NCBI GenBank assembly: GCA_934169415.1
Contig: CAKPNP010000012.1
Span: forward strand, 1 to 31,483
From: an uncultured Bacilli bacterium
GTDB taxonomy: Bacteria; Bacillota_I; Bacilli_A; RF39; UBA660
Reading direction: 5' to 3'
DNA: 31,483 nucleotides
Made by a program: the position numbers and the translations under genes
Part shown: positions 18,011 through 27,004 of the stretch, one piece after another
How the letters are laid out: the number at the start of each line of letters is the position of its first letter
Position numbering within the stretch: the first letter of the stretch is position 1
Notes under the pieces: model-generated
What the model saw: the letters and a program-made list of their open reading frames with translations, nothing else
Databases searched by the model: none
What the model was told of the DNA's origin: nothing

Positions 18011-19591
18011 ATTGAATAAATCTGGTAAATCATTTTCAAGTAATATATATACTGGTTCTTTATAATAATTTTGAGCAATTTTAATAGCTTCTTTTACATC
18101 GTTTACAACGACCATTTTTTCTTTATCAAATTTAGAATCTTTTATACCTTCTTGAATTGGTTTAGTTTGTTCCTTTCCAACTAGTATAGCAAGATCAACT
18201 GAATCAGCTATAAATTTACCAAAATTATAATTAACTTCGTATTGTTTATCACTCATTTCAATCATACCAGGAGTTATAATAACTTTTTTACCTGGCATTA
18301 ATTTTAATACATCTAAAGCCATTTTAGAACCAACTGGATTTGAGTTATAGGCATCATCTATATATGTTATAGTTCCATAGTTTTTAACTTGAAGTCTATG
18401 TTCAATTGGTCTAATTTTAGCTACACCTTCTATTAATTGTTTAACAGTTAATCCAAGTTCACGTCCAACTGCAATACCTGCTAAAATGTTATATACATTA
18501 GCTTCACCTATTAATATAGTTTGAAAATCATAAGAATTTTCATCACCTTTAAAATGCACTTTAAAACTCATACCATTATAAGAATATTTAATATCAGTTG
18601 CATATACATCTGCTTTAGATGACAACCCATACCATACTATTTTAATTTTATTTTTAAGTTTATAGTTGACTTGCATTTCATCATCTATATTTAAAAAACC
18701 TACGCCGTCTTTTGGTAAACTCTCTATAAGTTCAAATTTAGTTTTTGTAGTATTTTCAATACATCCAAATGTATCTAAATGTGCTATACCGATTTTGGTT
18801 AAAACACCATATTTAGGTTTTACTATACTAGCACTTGATTTTATATCGCCTTTTCTAAATGCACCTAATTCAGCAATAAAATAATCATTATACTTATCTA
18901 TATACTCATTTATTGTTCTAATAAGACCATAGTTTGTATTAAAGTTTTTAGGTGTTGGAAAAGCCATATATCTAACATTTAATATATCACTTATAATATT
19001 TTTAGTACTAGTTTTTCCATATGAACCAGTTACTGCGATAGTTTCCATATTTTTTAATGTTTTTAACCTTCTTGTAGCTTTAGTTTTGTAATATAAATAA
19101 ACACATTTTTCAACAGGTTTATTTATAATATTTGCTAAATAAACTATATGATAATTAAAATAAATCATAGTTCCTATTATTAAATAATATATAGGAATTA
19201 ATTCATAATCAAAATAAATAAACATAAATAATATTGGTATAAAATATAAAATAAATATTGTTACACATAATCTTTTAACACGTGAAGTTACAGCAAGTGG
19301 TTTTTTTACTTGTTCTTTCTTTTGCATACTTCTTAACAGATATGCAATTATTAAATAATATACCGTAAATATTATACTAATTACTGTATTATTAAATATT
19401 AAACTAAATAAAAATATAATTATGTATAAAAAATCAAACCAACAAAATACAAATTTTGAATTATTATTAATCCATTTCAAATAACGATTTCCATCGTTGT
19501 ACCAATTTTGTTGTAACATATGTAAAGATTTTTTTAAATCAACACACATATAAATAATCATTGCTATAATTGTTACTATAAATAAATACAT
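18002..19591 (-). CDS. murF: MurF-type Mur ligase with N-terminal membrane domain
   Basis: The 529-residue protein has about five membrane segments in residues 1-155, then the Mur ligase ATP domain with GSYGKTS (189-195), AELGAFRKGDI and KIGIAHLDTFG. A C-terminal domain with DDAYNSNP and ITPGMIEMSD follows. These motifs are typical of MurF, which adds D-Ala-D-Ala to the UDP-MurNAc tripeptide. Standard MurF begins with a soluble UDP-sugar-binding domain; here that domain is absent and a membrane domain takes its place, so the enzyme should sit at the membrane near MraY. A Shine-Dalgarno AGGAGG precedes the ATG, eight bases after the HAD gene. A ligase acting on a lipid-linked or other substrate is the alternative. 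Confidence 0.8.
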   Translation of the reverse strand: MYLFIVTIIAMIIYMCVDLKKSLHMLQQNWYNDGNRYLKWINNNSKFVFCWFDFLYIIIFLFSLIFNNTVISIIFTVYYLIIAYLLRSMQKKEQVKKPLAVTSRVKRLCVTIFILYFIPILFMFIYFDYELIPIYYLIIGTMIYFNYHIVYLANIINKPVEKCVYLYYKTKATRRLKTLKNMETIAVTGSYGKTSTKNIISDILNVRYMAFPTPKNFNTNYGLIRTINEYIDKYNDYFIAELGAFRKGDIKSSASIVKPKYGVLTKIGIAHLDTFGCIENTTKTKFELIESLPKDGVGFLNIDDEMQVNYKLKNKIKIVWYGLSSKADVYATDIKYSYNGMSFKVHFKGDENSYDFQTILIGEANVYNILAGIAVGRELGLTVKQLIEGVAKIRPIEHRLQVKNYGTITYIDDAYNSNPVGSKMALDVLKLMPGKKVIITPGMIEMSDKQYEVNYNFGKFIADSVDLAILVGKEQTKPIQEGIKDSKFDKEKMVVVNDVKEAIKIAQNYYKEPVYILLENDLPDLFNEK

Positions 19592-19599
19592 ATATCCTC

Positions 19600-20097
19600 C
19601 TAAAACATTTCTATAAGATTACTTAAGCAATTAATGACTCTAAAACCTTTATCTTTATTAAGGTCAGAAGAAAACTGAATACCTATTCCACCATCTTTTT
19701 GCCAATCTTTTAGATTTCCTGAATAATCATCAACTAATATTGCACCCTCACTTTTACAAACTTTAGTCTTTGATATTTCTCTTGGAACTGGTATTATTGT
19801 TACTTCTTTTGTATATTTTCTTATGAAGTTAATTTTAGCTACTGCTTCATCTAATGAATTAACATGGGTTAATATAGTTATATTAAATTTATTTGACAAT
19901 TGTAATTTTTTAATATCATCAAAAGCATTATTAATAATTGGCGTTAGTGTAAGAATTTTTTTCCAATTTAAATTTTCATAAAACTCTTGCATTTTTTCGT
20001 GATCTTCTCTATTTATTTCTAACCTATCAATCATGTCATATGTAACTTTGATTGTATCCATTATTACTCCATCAAAATCAATATACAAATTCTTCAT
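19600..20097 (-). CDS. HAD-superfamily 5'-nucleotidase-like phosphatase
   Basis: The 165-residue protein has HAD motif I DFDGV (8-12) near the N-terminus, motif II Thr in ILTHV, a motif III Lys near SKTKVC, and motif IV ILVDDYSGN. The size and the VDDYSGNLKDW segment resemble 5'(3')-deoxyribonucleotidase-like HAD proteins. The substrate is not known. AGGTGATTGT precedes the ATG, with a TATAAT at 20113-20118 just upstream, and murF follows after eight bases, so the two are probably co-transcribed. A link to nucleotide or wall-precursor recycling is inference only. Confidence 0.7.
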   Translation of the reverse strand: MKNLYIDFDGVIMDTIKVTYDMIDRLEINREDHEKMQEFYENLNWKKILTLTPIINNAFDDIKKLQLSNKFNITILTHVNSLDEAVAKINFIRKYTKEVTIIPVPREISKTKVCKSEGAILVDDYSGNLKDWQKDGGIGIQFSSDLNKDKGFRVINCLSNLIEMF

Positions 20098-20113
20098 ACA
20101 ATCACCTATTTAA

Positions 20114-20815
20114 TTATATCACTTTTTTTATATTTAATGAACATATTCCAATTAAAAATATCAGAATATTAATTATCAAATTGTTTTTAACAAGAAATAT
20201 TGTAATAAAAGTTGTGGTTAAATTAGACATAGAATGAATTATTATGCATGAATTAATATTTTTATATTTTTCATATACTTTAACTAATATTATATTTAAT
20301 AAAAATGCATATATCATTTGTATAATACTCGTATGTGTTATAGCAAATACTATGGATGTTATAATCATACTTTTTTTATCATTAAAATTTTTCTTTAAAC
20401 CATTATATATCATTCCTCTAAATAAATATTCTTCTATGATAGGACCTAATATAACAGTCTGTATGATAGTTTTAATAATATTAAAATCCCCATATAAATT
20501 AGTATTTAATAATTTATCTAGATAAAAGCCAAAAAAATTATATATTAAACTTAGTGAAAAACCTAAAATTATAAATTTATATATACTATTTAATTTATCA
20601 TCTTTATAATTTTTTTTATAATTAAATACTAATAATGGCATAAATATTAAAGCGATTATAATAGTAATATAAATACTTGAATTATTCATAATATTTACTA
20701 TATTACTAGTATCATAACCTATATAAGTATAGATAAAAATAAATAAACTAAAAACTAAAAATTGTACTACTAAATAATATAAAAGCCATTTTAACTCTCT
20801 CATATTCTTCACCAT
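20114..20815 (-). CDS. CPBP family intramembrane metalloprotease
   Basis: The 233-residue protein has about six to seven membrane segments and the CPBP (CAAX protease, Abi) motifs EEYLFRG and FAITH, followed by a third conserved region near HSMSN. Members include prenyl-protein proteases and bacteriocin self-immunity proteins; the substrate here is unknown. Two starts are possible: ATG at 20815 and ATG at 20803, the second with GGTGAAG just upstream and possibly better. It is not obviously tied to neighbours, and no bacteriocin gene is visible nearby. Confidence 0.75.
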   Translation of the reverse strand: MVKNMRELKWLLYYLVVQFLVFSLFIFIYTYIGYDTSNIVNIMNNSSIYITIIIALIFMPLLVFNYKKNYKDDKLNSIYKFIILGFSLSLIYNFFGFYLDKLLNTNLYGDFNIIKTIIQTVILGPIIEEYLFRGMIYNGLKKNFNDKKSMIITSIVFAITHTSIIQMIYAFLLNIILVKVYEKYKNINSCIIIHSMSNLTTTFITIFLVKNNLIINILIFLIGICSLNIKKVI

Positions 20816-20883
20816 TTTTATTATATCATCTAATTGACTAATTTTAATAAATATTTTATAATAATCGCCATAGAGGGATATTT

Positions 20884-21921
20884 ATGGATTTATTAGTTAA
20901 AGATATAGAAGATTTGATAAATTATATTGATTGTAAAGAAAAAAAATTATTTAAAACTAAATTGACTAAATTAAAATTTAATTTATATCAACTTTTATTC
21001 TTTTACGGTCATTTAAATGAACTACCTGATAAATATAAAGATAAATTAGATGAAATATATAATGAGGTATATAGGTTTCAATGTAAAATTACAAGTGAAT
21101 CATTTAATAATATTAAAAAATTAGATTATTTAAATTTAATTGCAAATATACGAAATATAGAAAATAATTTATTTAAACAAGTTGATATTACTGAAGTAAA
21201 CAAATTAGATAATAAGTACACTTTTTCATTTAATGATTGCATAGATATTATAAAAGATTTTTTTAATAGTTTCGATAACAAATATTATAACGATATATTA
21301 CCTTTTTTAAATAAAAATTATATAAGTTCTTATCACTTAGACAATATTGGTGAATGTGTGCATGATAGTTTTTCAAATAATATTTTTATTAATATTGATT
21401 CAAACAATAAATATTCTATTAATTACATTATTAATTTAGTTCACGAATTAGGTCACTCAATACAATTTTTAAATAATAAAGACCATGTAAAATCAACTTA
21501 TAGTATATATTCAGAATTTCCATCACGATTTTTTGAATTACAATTTTTAAAGTATTTAAAAAATTATTGCGAAGACACAGACATATTAATAAATTTATAT
21601 TTAAAAAATTTAATGGCATATACATATAATTTTGATTACACTATTAGCAAAAGTTATATTGAAAATAATATCGAAATCATGTATAGTGGCTTAACACTAT
21701 TTACATACGTAATAGGAGAAATTTTAGCTATATATTATTCTAAGTTGTATGAGGTAGATAAAGATAAAACAAAAATTGAAATACATAATATATTTAAGAA
21801 TATAGGTAAAAATGAAAATAAAATAATTTTAAATAAAGATTTTTATAAATTAGATTTTTTAAAAGAAGAAATTTTAGATAATCAAAAAAAATTAGAAAAT
21901 TCTAACATTAGAAAATTCTAA
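20884..21921 (+). CDS. Short M3-like zinc metallopeptidase
   Basis: The 345-residue protein has zinc motif HELGH (187-191) followed by a segment YSEFPSRFFELQF (209-221) that can supply the third ligand (Glu211). This is the layout of the M3 family (oligoendopeptidase F, PepF). Full PepF enzymes are about 600 residues, so the N-terminal half is greatly reduced here, with a helical segment of about 110 residues. No signal peptide is present, so it is cytoplasmic, probably an oligopeptide-cleaving enzyme. The ATG follows GAGGGATATTT. The last codons are part of the terminator hairpin. Confidence 0.65.
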   Translation: MDLLVKDIEDLINYIDCKEKKLFKTKLTKLKFNLYQLLFFYGHLNELPDKYKDKLDEIYNEVYRFQCKITSESFNNIKKLDYLNLIANIRNIENNLFKQVDITEVNKLDNKYTFSFNDCIDIIKDFFNSFDNKYYNDILPFLNKNYISSYHLDNIGECVHDSFSNNIFINIDSNNKYSINYIINLVHELGHSIQFLNNKDHVKSTYSIYSEFPSRFFELQFLKYLKNYCEDTDILINLYLKNLMAYTYNFDYTISKSYIENNIEIMYSGLTLFTYVIGEILAIYYSKLYEVDKDKTKIEIHNIFKNIGKNENKIILNKDFYKLDFLKEEILDNQKKLENSNIRKF

Positions 21922-21931
21922 TTTTTTTATT
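21889..21931. terminator. Bidirectional terminator between the peptidase gene and ileS
   Basis: Two copies of the palindrome TTAGAAAATTCTAA in tandem are flanked by an A-run on the left and seven T on the right. It lies in the last codons of the peptidase gene, so the repeat also encodes its C-terminus, and it can stop ileS transcription on the other strand. Confidence 0.7.
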
Positions 21932-21955
21932 TTAAAACTTTACAAATAGAATATA

Positions 21956-24900
21956 TTATAACTCTTCTATTTTTATACCAATATTTTCTTCATTAAATGG
22001 AATATCTAAAGATAATGTATCATCTTTTATAATATTATTAGCTAAAGTTTCACCTTTTATATACTCTTCATAATTAGCTACAGATTTAGAAATTATATCA
22101 TTACTATTATAATAGATATTAATATGACTAGTGATTACTAAATCAAGTTCTTTTCTTATACTTTGAACTTTTCTTACAAATTCACGAGCTATTCCTTCAT
22201 AAATTAAATCTTCAGTTAAATTTGTATTTAATATTACAAAAGTATTATTTAAAGTTTGAGCTGTAAATCCTTCTTTAGCATTTATCTTAATATCAACCAT
22301 ATCTTTAGTTATTAATAAATCTTTACCATCAAATGTAGTATTTAATCCAGTAGTATTTATTAAATTAATATCCTCATTATTTAACGTTTCTAAGTATGAT
22401 TTAAAATCATTTATCTTACTACCAAATATTTTACCTACCTGGCGATAATTTGGTTTAACTGTATAGTTCATATATGAAGTTAAATCACTTATAAAATTAA
22501 TATTTTTAACATTTAATTCTTCTTCAATTATACTAGTTAGATTTCCTATTGTATCTTTTATGTTAATATCTAATAATACTTCGCTTATTGGTTGACGTAC
22601 TTTAATTTTAACTTCTTCACGAGCAAATCTACCAAGTGAACAAATATCTCTAACTAAATCCATTTGTCTTTCAACACTCTCATTTATTAGATTACAATCA
22701 TATTTAGGGAAAGTTTCTAAATGAACAGATTCATTACCAGTTAAATTTCTATATATTTCTTCTGCTATAAATGGAGAAATTGGAGCAACTAACTTAGTTA
22801 AAGTAAGTAATACTTCGTAAGTTGTTAAATAAACAGCTTTTTTAGAAACAGTTAACTCACTATCCCAGAATCTTCTTCTATTACTTCTTATATACCAGTT
22901 AGATAAATCATCATTTAAGAATTCAGTTATTTTTCTTGTTATTGGAGTTAAATCATATTTTTCATAACTATCAGTTACATCTTTAATTAATTTATTTAGT
23001 TTTGATATAATCCATTTATCTATTAAAGGTCTATTTTCTACTTCAATATTATATTCTCTTGGATCTATGTTATCAGCATTAGCATACATTTGGAAGAATG
23101 AATATGTATTTTTAAATGTTGAAATATATTTTGAATACATATCTTTAACACCATCTTCATCAAATTTAATTGGTGTCCAAACAGGAGATACACTAGGTAA
23201 GTACCATCTTATTGTATCAGCGCCATAATTTTCAATTAAACCAAATGGACTAATAGCATTTCCTCTTGATTTATGCATTTTTTGACCATTTTTATCAAGT
23301 AATAAATCATTAACTAAAACATTTTTATAAGGTGATTTTCCCATTACAAATGTAGAAATTACAAGTAATGAATAGAACCATCCTCTTGTTTGATCTATCC
23401 CTTCTGAGATAAAATCAGCTGGAAATTGGCTTTCAAATAATTCTTTATTTTCAAACGGATAATGATATTGAGCAAAAGGCATTGAACCTGAATCAAACCA
23501 GCAATCAATAACATCTTTTACTCTTGACATTGTATTACCACATTTTGGACATTTAATATGTATATTATCAACATATGGTCTATGTAAGTCTATATTAGTA
23601 TCAATTTTTTCAATTGATTTTTCTACTAATTCAGAAATACTACCTATCATTTCTTCATGGCCACAATCACATACCCAAAGTGGAAGTGGTGTTCCCCAAT
23701 ATCTATTTCTTGATATTGCCCAATCTTTTAACTCTTCTAACCAATTGCCAAAACGTTTTTCCCCTACATAATCAGGAACCCAATTTACAGTTTTATTAGC
23801 TTCTATTATTTTATCCTTAAAATCAGTAACTTTAATATAGTAACTTGGCTTTGAATAATATAAAAGTGGTGTTTTACATCTCCAACAATGTGGATAGTTA
23901 TGCGTCATTTTAATTTTCTTAAATAATTTATCATTTTCTTTTAAATATTTAATTATATCTATTTCAAGTTCTGGATCCATTACAAATCTATCTTTCCATG
24001 GTCCTTCAGTATATTTTCCATCTTCACCTACTGGATTTAAGATTGGTAAATTATATTTTAATCCCACTTGATAATCATCTTCACCAAATGCTGGTGCAAT
24101 ATGAACTATACCTGTTCCATCTTCCATAGTAACATAATCAGCACATGTTACATAAAAACCTTTTTTATTAACTTTTAAAAATGGTAAAAGCTGTTCATAT
24201 TCAACCATTTCTAAATCTTTGCCTTTGTACTTTTCTATAACTTTATATTCACTACCTAAAACAGTAGACGCTAATTTACTAGCTAATATAAATTTATATC
24301 CACTGCTTTCTACTTTAACATATTCTTCTTCTGGGTTAACACATAAAGCAACATTTGAAAGTAAAGTCCAAGGAGTTGTAGTCCAAACTAAAAAGTACGC
24401 ATCTTCATCTTTTTTCTTAAAAGGAACTATAACAGTGTTAACTGATATTTCTTTATATCCTTGAGCTACTTCGTGACTAGCTAAGCCTGTTCCACATCTA
24501 GGACAGTATGGTAATATTTTTAAACCATTATATATTAATTTTTCATCGTGGAATTTTTTTAATATCCACCATTCAGTTTCAATATATTTATTATCATAAG
24601 TTATATATGGATTATCTAAATCTATAAATTGACCCATTTGTTCAGTTAAATCTTTAAAAGCTTTTTCGTTTGCCCATACAGCTTCACGACATTTTTTGTT
24701 AAAAGCCTCTATTCCATATTTTTCTATATCTTTTTTTCCAGAAAAACCTAATTCCTTTTCTACTTGTACTTCAACTGGAAGACCATGAGTATCCCAACCT
24801 ACTTTTCTTCTTACTTTAAAACCTTGCATTGTTTTATATTTACAAAAAGTATCTTTTAACTCTTTAGCAACCATATGATGTACTCCTGGCATACCATTTG

Positions 24901-25045
24901 CAGTTGCAGGTCCATCATAGAAAACAAATTTTTTATCATTTCTAGTATCAATAGATTTTTCTAATATATTTATATCTTTCCAATAATTTAATATATCTTT
25001 TTCAACCTCATTTATTTTCTTTTTTTCAAGTTCTTTAAATTGCAT
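21956..25045 (-). CDS. ileS: Isoleucyl-tRNA synthetase
   Basis: The 1029-residue class I synthetase has a HIGH-type motif GVHH (54-57), a KMSKS-type motif KMHKS in KNGQKMHKSRGN, an editing-domain region and a long C-terminal anticodon-binding part. The sequence around YCPRCGTGLASHEVAQGY resembles the eukaryote-like IleS2 type, whose members often tolerate mupirocin; that is inference from family. The ATG at 25045 has AAGGAGG upstream. A frame open 20 codons further upstream runs through the T-box terminator and is not the true start. It is controlled by an Ile T-box and lies downstream of divIVA, an order common in Bacilli. Confidence 0.97.
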   Translation of the reverse strand: MQFKELEKKKINEVEKDILNYWKDINILEKSIDTRNDKKFVFYDGPATANGMPGVHHMVAKELKDTFCKYKTMQGFKVRRKVGWDTHGLPVEVQVEKELGFSGKKDIEKYGIEAFNKKCREAVWANEKAFKDLTEQMGQFIDLDNPYITYDNKYIETEWWILKKFHDEKLIYNGLKILPYCPRCGTGLASHEVAQGYKEISVNTVIVPFKKKDEDAYFLVWTTTPWTLLSNVALCVNPEEEYVKVESSGYKFILASKLASTVLGSEYKVIEKYKGKDLEMVEYEQLLPFLKVNKKGFYVTCADYVTMEDGTGIVHIAPAFGEDDYQVGLKYNLPILNPVGEDGKYTEGPWKDRFVMDPELEIDIIKYLKENDKLFKKIKMTHNYPHCWRCKTPLLYYSKPSYYIKVTDFKDKIIEANKTVNWVPDYVGEKRFGNWLEELKDWAISRNRYWGTPLPLWVCDCGHEEMIGSISELVEKSIEKIDTNIDLHRPYVDNIHIKCPKCGNTMSRVKDVIDCWFDSGSMPFAQYHYPFENKELFESQFPADFISEGIDQTRGWFYSLLVISTFVMGKSPYKNVLVNDLLLDKNGQKMHKSRGNAISPFGLIENYGADTIRWYLPSVSPVWTPIKFDEDGVKDMYSKYISTFKNTYSFFQMYANADNIDPREYNIEVENRPLIDKWIISKLNKLIKDVTDSYEKYDLTPITRKITEFLNDDLSNWYIRSNRRRFWDSELTVSKKAVYLTTYEVLLTLTKLVAPISPFIAEEIYRNLTGNESVHLETFPKYDCNLINESVERQMDLVRDICSLGRFAREEVKIKVRQPISEVLLDINIKDTIGNLTSIIEEELNVKNINFISDLTSYMNYTVKPNYRQVGKIFGSKINDFKSYLETLNNEDINLINTTGLNTTFDGKDLLITKDMVDIKINAKEGFTAQTLNNTFVILNTNLTEDLIYEGIAREFVRKVQSIRKELDLVITSHINIYYNSNDIISKSVANYEEYIKGETLANNIIKDDTLSLDIPFNEENIGIKIEEL

Positions 25046-25049
25046 AATA

Positions 25050-25225
25050 TCCTCCTTTATATAATAAAAAAAGTAATACCAAAGGGCGAAAAACCGCGGT
25101 ACCACCTTTATTTTTACTTATTAACTATAACGCGTTACCGTTTATAATTTATCATTATAAAGCATCCAAAGTGATCTATACAATATTTCCTTATTATCTT
25201 ACACCAACCGATAACTCTCTATAAA
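25050..25225 (-). promoter_or_regulatory. T-box riboswitch for isoleucine, upstream of ileS
   Basis: The conserved T-box sequence AGGTGGTACCGCGG lies at 25107-25094 on the minus strand, followed by a possible terminator half and a T-run ahead of ileS. Stem I begins AGAGAG and carries the GGTTGGTG element. The specifier triplet is ATC (25173-25175), an Ile codon, just before CACTTTGGAT. A -10 TATAAT lies at 25232-25237. Uncharged tRNA-Ile should stabilise the antiterminator and raise ileS transcription. Confidence 0.93.
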
Positions 25226-25253
25226 ATCCATATTATACCGTCTTTTTCATATG

Positions 25254-25733
25254 CTATAACTCTATTTTTTCTATATCATCAACTAACTCAAGTTGGGTTT
25301 GCAAAGCATCTTTAAGTTTACGTTTAAATACTATTACATTACGCCTTAATTTATTCGCTTCACTTTCAATATTTTCACTTCTTATTAATGCCTCATTTAT
25401 AATTCTATCAGCATTTTTCTTTGCATCGTTTAATATTATATCTCTTTCCTCTTTTGCTGTCAACTTAATTTGTTCACCAGTTTTTTCTGCCATTATAATA
25501 GCCTTTTTTAAAGTTTGTTCCATATTAGCTTGATCTTGAAATTTACCTCTTAGTATATTATATTGATTAGCTAAAACATTATAATTATTAGCTATTTTTT
25601 TTAAAGATTCGATTTGTTCATCTTTCTTTTTCATATCGCTAATCATAGATTCAACTTTTTCTATAACGCTATCTAAAAATGCATTAACCTCATCTGGATC
25701 ATACCCTCTTAGAACACGGTTAAATTTTTCCAT
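25254..25733 (-). CDS. divIVA: Cell-division/polarity protein DivIVA
   Basis: The 159-residue protein begins with the DivIVA membrane-binding domain (FNRVLRGYDPDEVNAFLD, residues 4-21), followed by a long coiled coil (about 25-150). DivIVA marks curved membrane at septa and poles and recruits division or sporulation partners. The usual first 10-15 residues before the FxRGYDxxEV core are shorter here. GAGGTGATAAC precedes the ATG. It follows sepF after 21 bases, the standard Bacilli order, but ylmG and ylmH normally between them are missing. Confidence 0.93.
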   Translation of the reverse strand: MEKFNRVLRGYDPDEVNAFLDSVIEKVESMISDMKKKDEQIESLKKIANNYNVLANQYNILRGKFQDQANMEQTLKKAIIMAEKTGEQIKLTAKEERDIILNDAKKNADRIINEALIRSENIESEANKLRRNVIVFKRKLKDALQTQLELVDDIEKIEL

Positions 25734-25754
25734 GTTATCACCTCAAAAGTTTAG

Positions 25755-26156
25755 TTACCATTCAATATTTATATCAGCATTATCGTGTATATCTTTACCC
25801 TCTGTTTCATCAGTTATTTTTCCATTAACTTTTACATTATTTGGTGTACATAAAAATATACCACCACCTACTTTTTGTAAATCGCCACCAATTGCATAAA
25901 TTGTTCCTGATAAGAAATCAATTATTCTTTTAGCTTGATCTGATGTAACTCTTTTAAGATTTACAACAACAGTATTTCTACCTTTTAATTCATCAGCAAT
26001 TTGTTGTGCTTCAGAATACGCACGTGGTTCTAATAAGACTAATTTAGTACTACCATCTTCTGCTACTGCATTTTCTGTAGTTATATTATAAAATTGATTA
26101 TCTAAATCTTCTGTAGTTTCATTTTCTTCACTAGTAAACCATTTTTTTAAATTCAT
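25755..26156 (-). CDS. sepF: Cell-division protein SepF
   Basis: The 133-residue protein has a short N-terminal amphipathic segment (MNLKKWF) for membrane binding, a variable linker, and the SepF core (about 38-125) with VLLEPRAYSEAQQIAD, NTVVVNLKRV and AKRIIDFLSGTIYAIGG. SepF anchors FtsZ to the membrane and aligns its filaments. AGGAGG lies about ten bases before the ATG. It is the first gene of the sepF-divIVA operon, with a promoter at 26198-26226. Confidence 0.95.
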   Translation of the reverse strand: MNLKKWFTSEENETTEDLDNQFYNITTENAVAEDGSTKLVLLEPRAYSEAQQIADELKGRNTVVVNLKRVTSDQAKRIIDFLSGTIYAIGGDLQKVGGGIFLCTPNNVKVNGKITDETEGKDIHDNADINIEW

Positions 26157-26173
26157 ACCCTTATTCCTCCTAG

Positions 26174-26187
26174 GTGTATATCTACAC
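26174..26187. promoter_or_regulatory. Palindrome between the sepF promoter and ribosome-binding site
   Basis: GTGTA and TACAC flank TATC, giving a 5-bp inverted repeat between the -10 box and the Shine-Dalgarno of sepF. It could be an operator or a small 5' hairpin. Function is unknown. Confidence 0.35.
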
Positions 26188-26197
26188 TACTAAAACA

Positions 26198-26226
26198 ATT
26201 TTAACACACTTTATTTAAATTGTGAA
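26198..26226 (-). promoter_or_regulatory. sepF-divIVA promoter
   Basis: On the minus strand TTCACA (26221-26226) and TAAAAT (26198-26203) are 17 bases apart, each one mismatch from consensus. Confidence 0.6.
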
Positions 26227-26295
26227 GAACTAATATATAAAAAATTGTAAAATGTAAACACAAAAATGAATTAATGTGTTATAATTTAATTACAT

Positions 26296-26370
26296 TGCCC
26301 CATGGCCAAGCGGTAAGGCTCTGGACTCTGACTCCAGCATGCGTTAGTTCGAATCTAACTGGGGCAGCCA
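26296..26370 (+). tRNA. tRNA-Gln (anticodon CTG)
   Basis: The 75-nt cloverleaf has acceptor TGCCCCA pairing with TGGGGCA, anticodon loop CTCTGAC (CTG), T-arm GTTAGTTCGAATCTAAC and encoded CCA. A TATAAT lies 10 bases upstream (26280-26285). CTG reads the rarer CAG codon. Confidence 0.93.
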
Positions 26371-26371
26371 T

Positions 26372-26445
26372 GCCAAATTAGTTTAGTGGTAAAACAAATC
26401 CCTCGTAATGATTAGAGGTAAGTTCGATTCTTATATTTGGCACCA
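26372..26445 (+). tRNA. tRNA-Thr (anticodon CGT)
   Basis: The 74-nt gene starts one base after tRNA-Gln. Acceptor GCCAAAT pairs with ATTTGGC, the anticodon loop is CTCGTAA (CGT), and the T-arm and CCA are present. The anticodon stem has a C-T mismatch next to the loop and the arms are AU-rich, so it is weaker than usual but foldable. Confidence 0.85.
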
Positions 26446-26486
26446 TTGAGGTTAAAAGTCGCACTTTAAGCGATTATTATATAAAT

Positions 26487-26520
26487 AAAGTTCATAGTAT
26501 TTGATATTATGGGCTTTTTT
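26487..26520 (+). terminator. Terminator after the tRNAs or leader hairpin of the next gene
   Basis: A 10-bp stem including two G-T pairs (26487-26496 with 26508-26517) ends in T6. It lies between tRNA-Thr and the next gene and is directly followed by CATGTCTAAAGGAGG, a pattern repeated ahead of the recombinase. Confidence 0.65.
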
Positions 26521-26547
26521 CATGTCTAAAGGAGGTAATGAATATTT

Positions 26548-26838
26548 ATGAAAACGACCATAGAAACTTTAGAATTTCCTTGTGAATTTAAGAAAAAACT
26601 AAAAATGAAAGCAAGTTTAGGTAATTTAAATATTAATTTTACTGATGGACATCTAATTAAAATTAATAATACAAATTTAAGTGTTACAGAACCCTATAAG
26701 ATTATTGTTAAAAATAATACTAATACATTAATCGCTTACTTTTATGAAGATAATGACAAAATATATTTACCTACTTCAAATGCTATTATTTCTTTTACTA
26801 AATTTGTTGATATTCTTAATAAAATGAATAAAAATTAG
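26548..26838 (+). CDS. Unknown 96-residue protein
   Basis: The ATG follows a strong AAAGGAGGT at 11 bases. The product is predicted mostly beta with a C-terminal helix (about 83-94), has no signal peptide, membrane segment or known motif, and is Asn/Lys/Thr rich. The family is not recognised. It stands immediately downstream of tRNA-Thr and upstream of the repeat arrays and recombinase, so it may mark the left part of the inserted element. Its leader shares a hairpin plus CATGT..AAAGGA pattern with the recombinase leader, which links the two. Confidence 0.55.
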   Translation: MKTTIETLEFPCEFKKKLKMKASLGNLNINFTDGHLIKINNTNLSVTEPYKIIVKNNTNTLIAYFYEDNDKIYLPTSNAIISFTKFVDILNKMNKN

Positions 26839-26857
26839 ACCAAAATGGGAAGAAAAA

Positions 26858-26917
26858 TTACCAGTTGTTTTACCAGTAAAACTACTACATAAATTACCGT
26901 ATAAATTACCAGTAAAA
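26858..26917. repeat. Repeat array 1, 12-bp period
   Basis: Units beginning TTACCAGT or TTACCGT start at 26858, 26870, 26894 and 26906, with a degenerate unit (CTACTACATAAA) at 26882, all in a strict 12-bp phase. Read in one frame they give LPVV, LPVK, LLHK, LPYK, LPVK, but no start codon opens that frame. Confidence 0.8.
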
Positions 26918-27004
26918 ATGGTAGATTTTTGGGTATTGCCATTGCAAAAAGGTTGTGGTATTCTATGTATCGTAGAAGATAATTCTCTGGATACAGGTTA
27001 AAAT

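Noticed and set aside
25046..25105. N-terminal extension of IleS (20 extra codons)
   Set aside because: The region is the T-box terminator and ribosome-binding site; the standard start with AAGGAGG is at 25045.
26839..27003. Short LPxK-repeat protein in repeat array 1
   Set aside because: The frame has no ATG, GTG or TTG before the repeats and no ribosome-binding site; at most a gene remnant.
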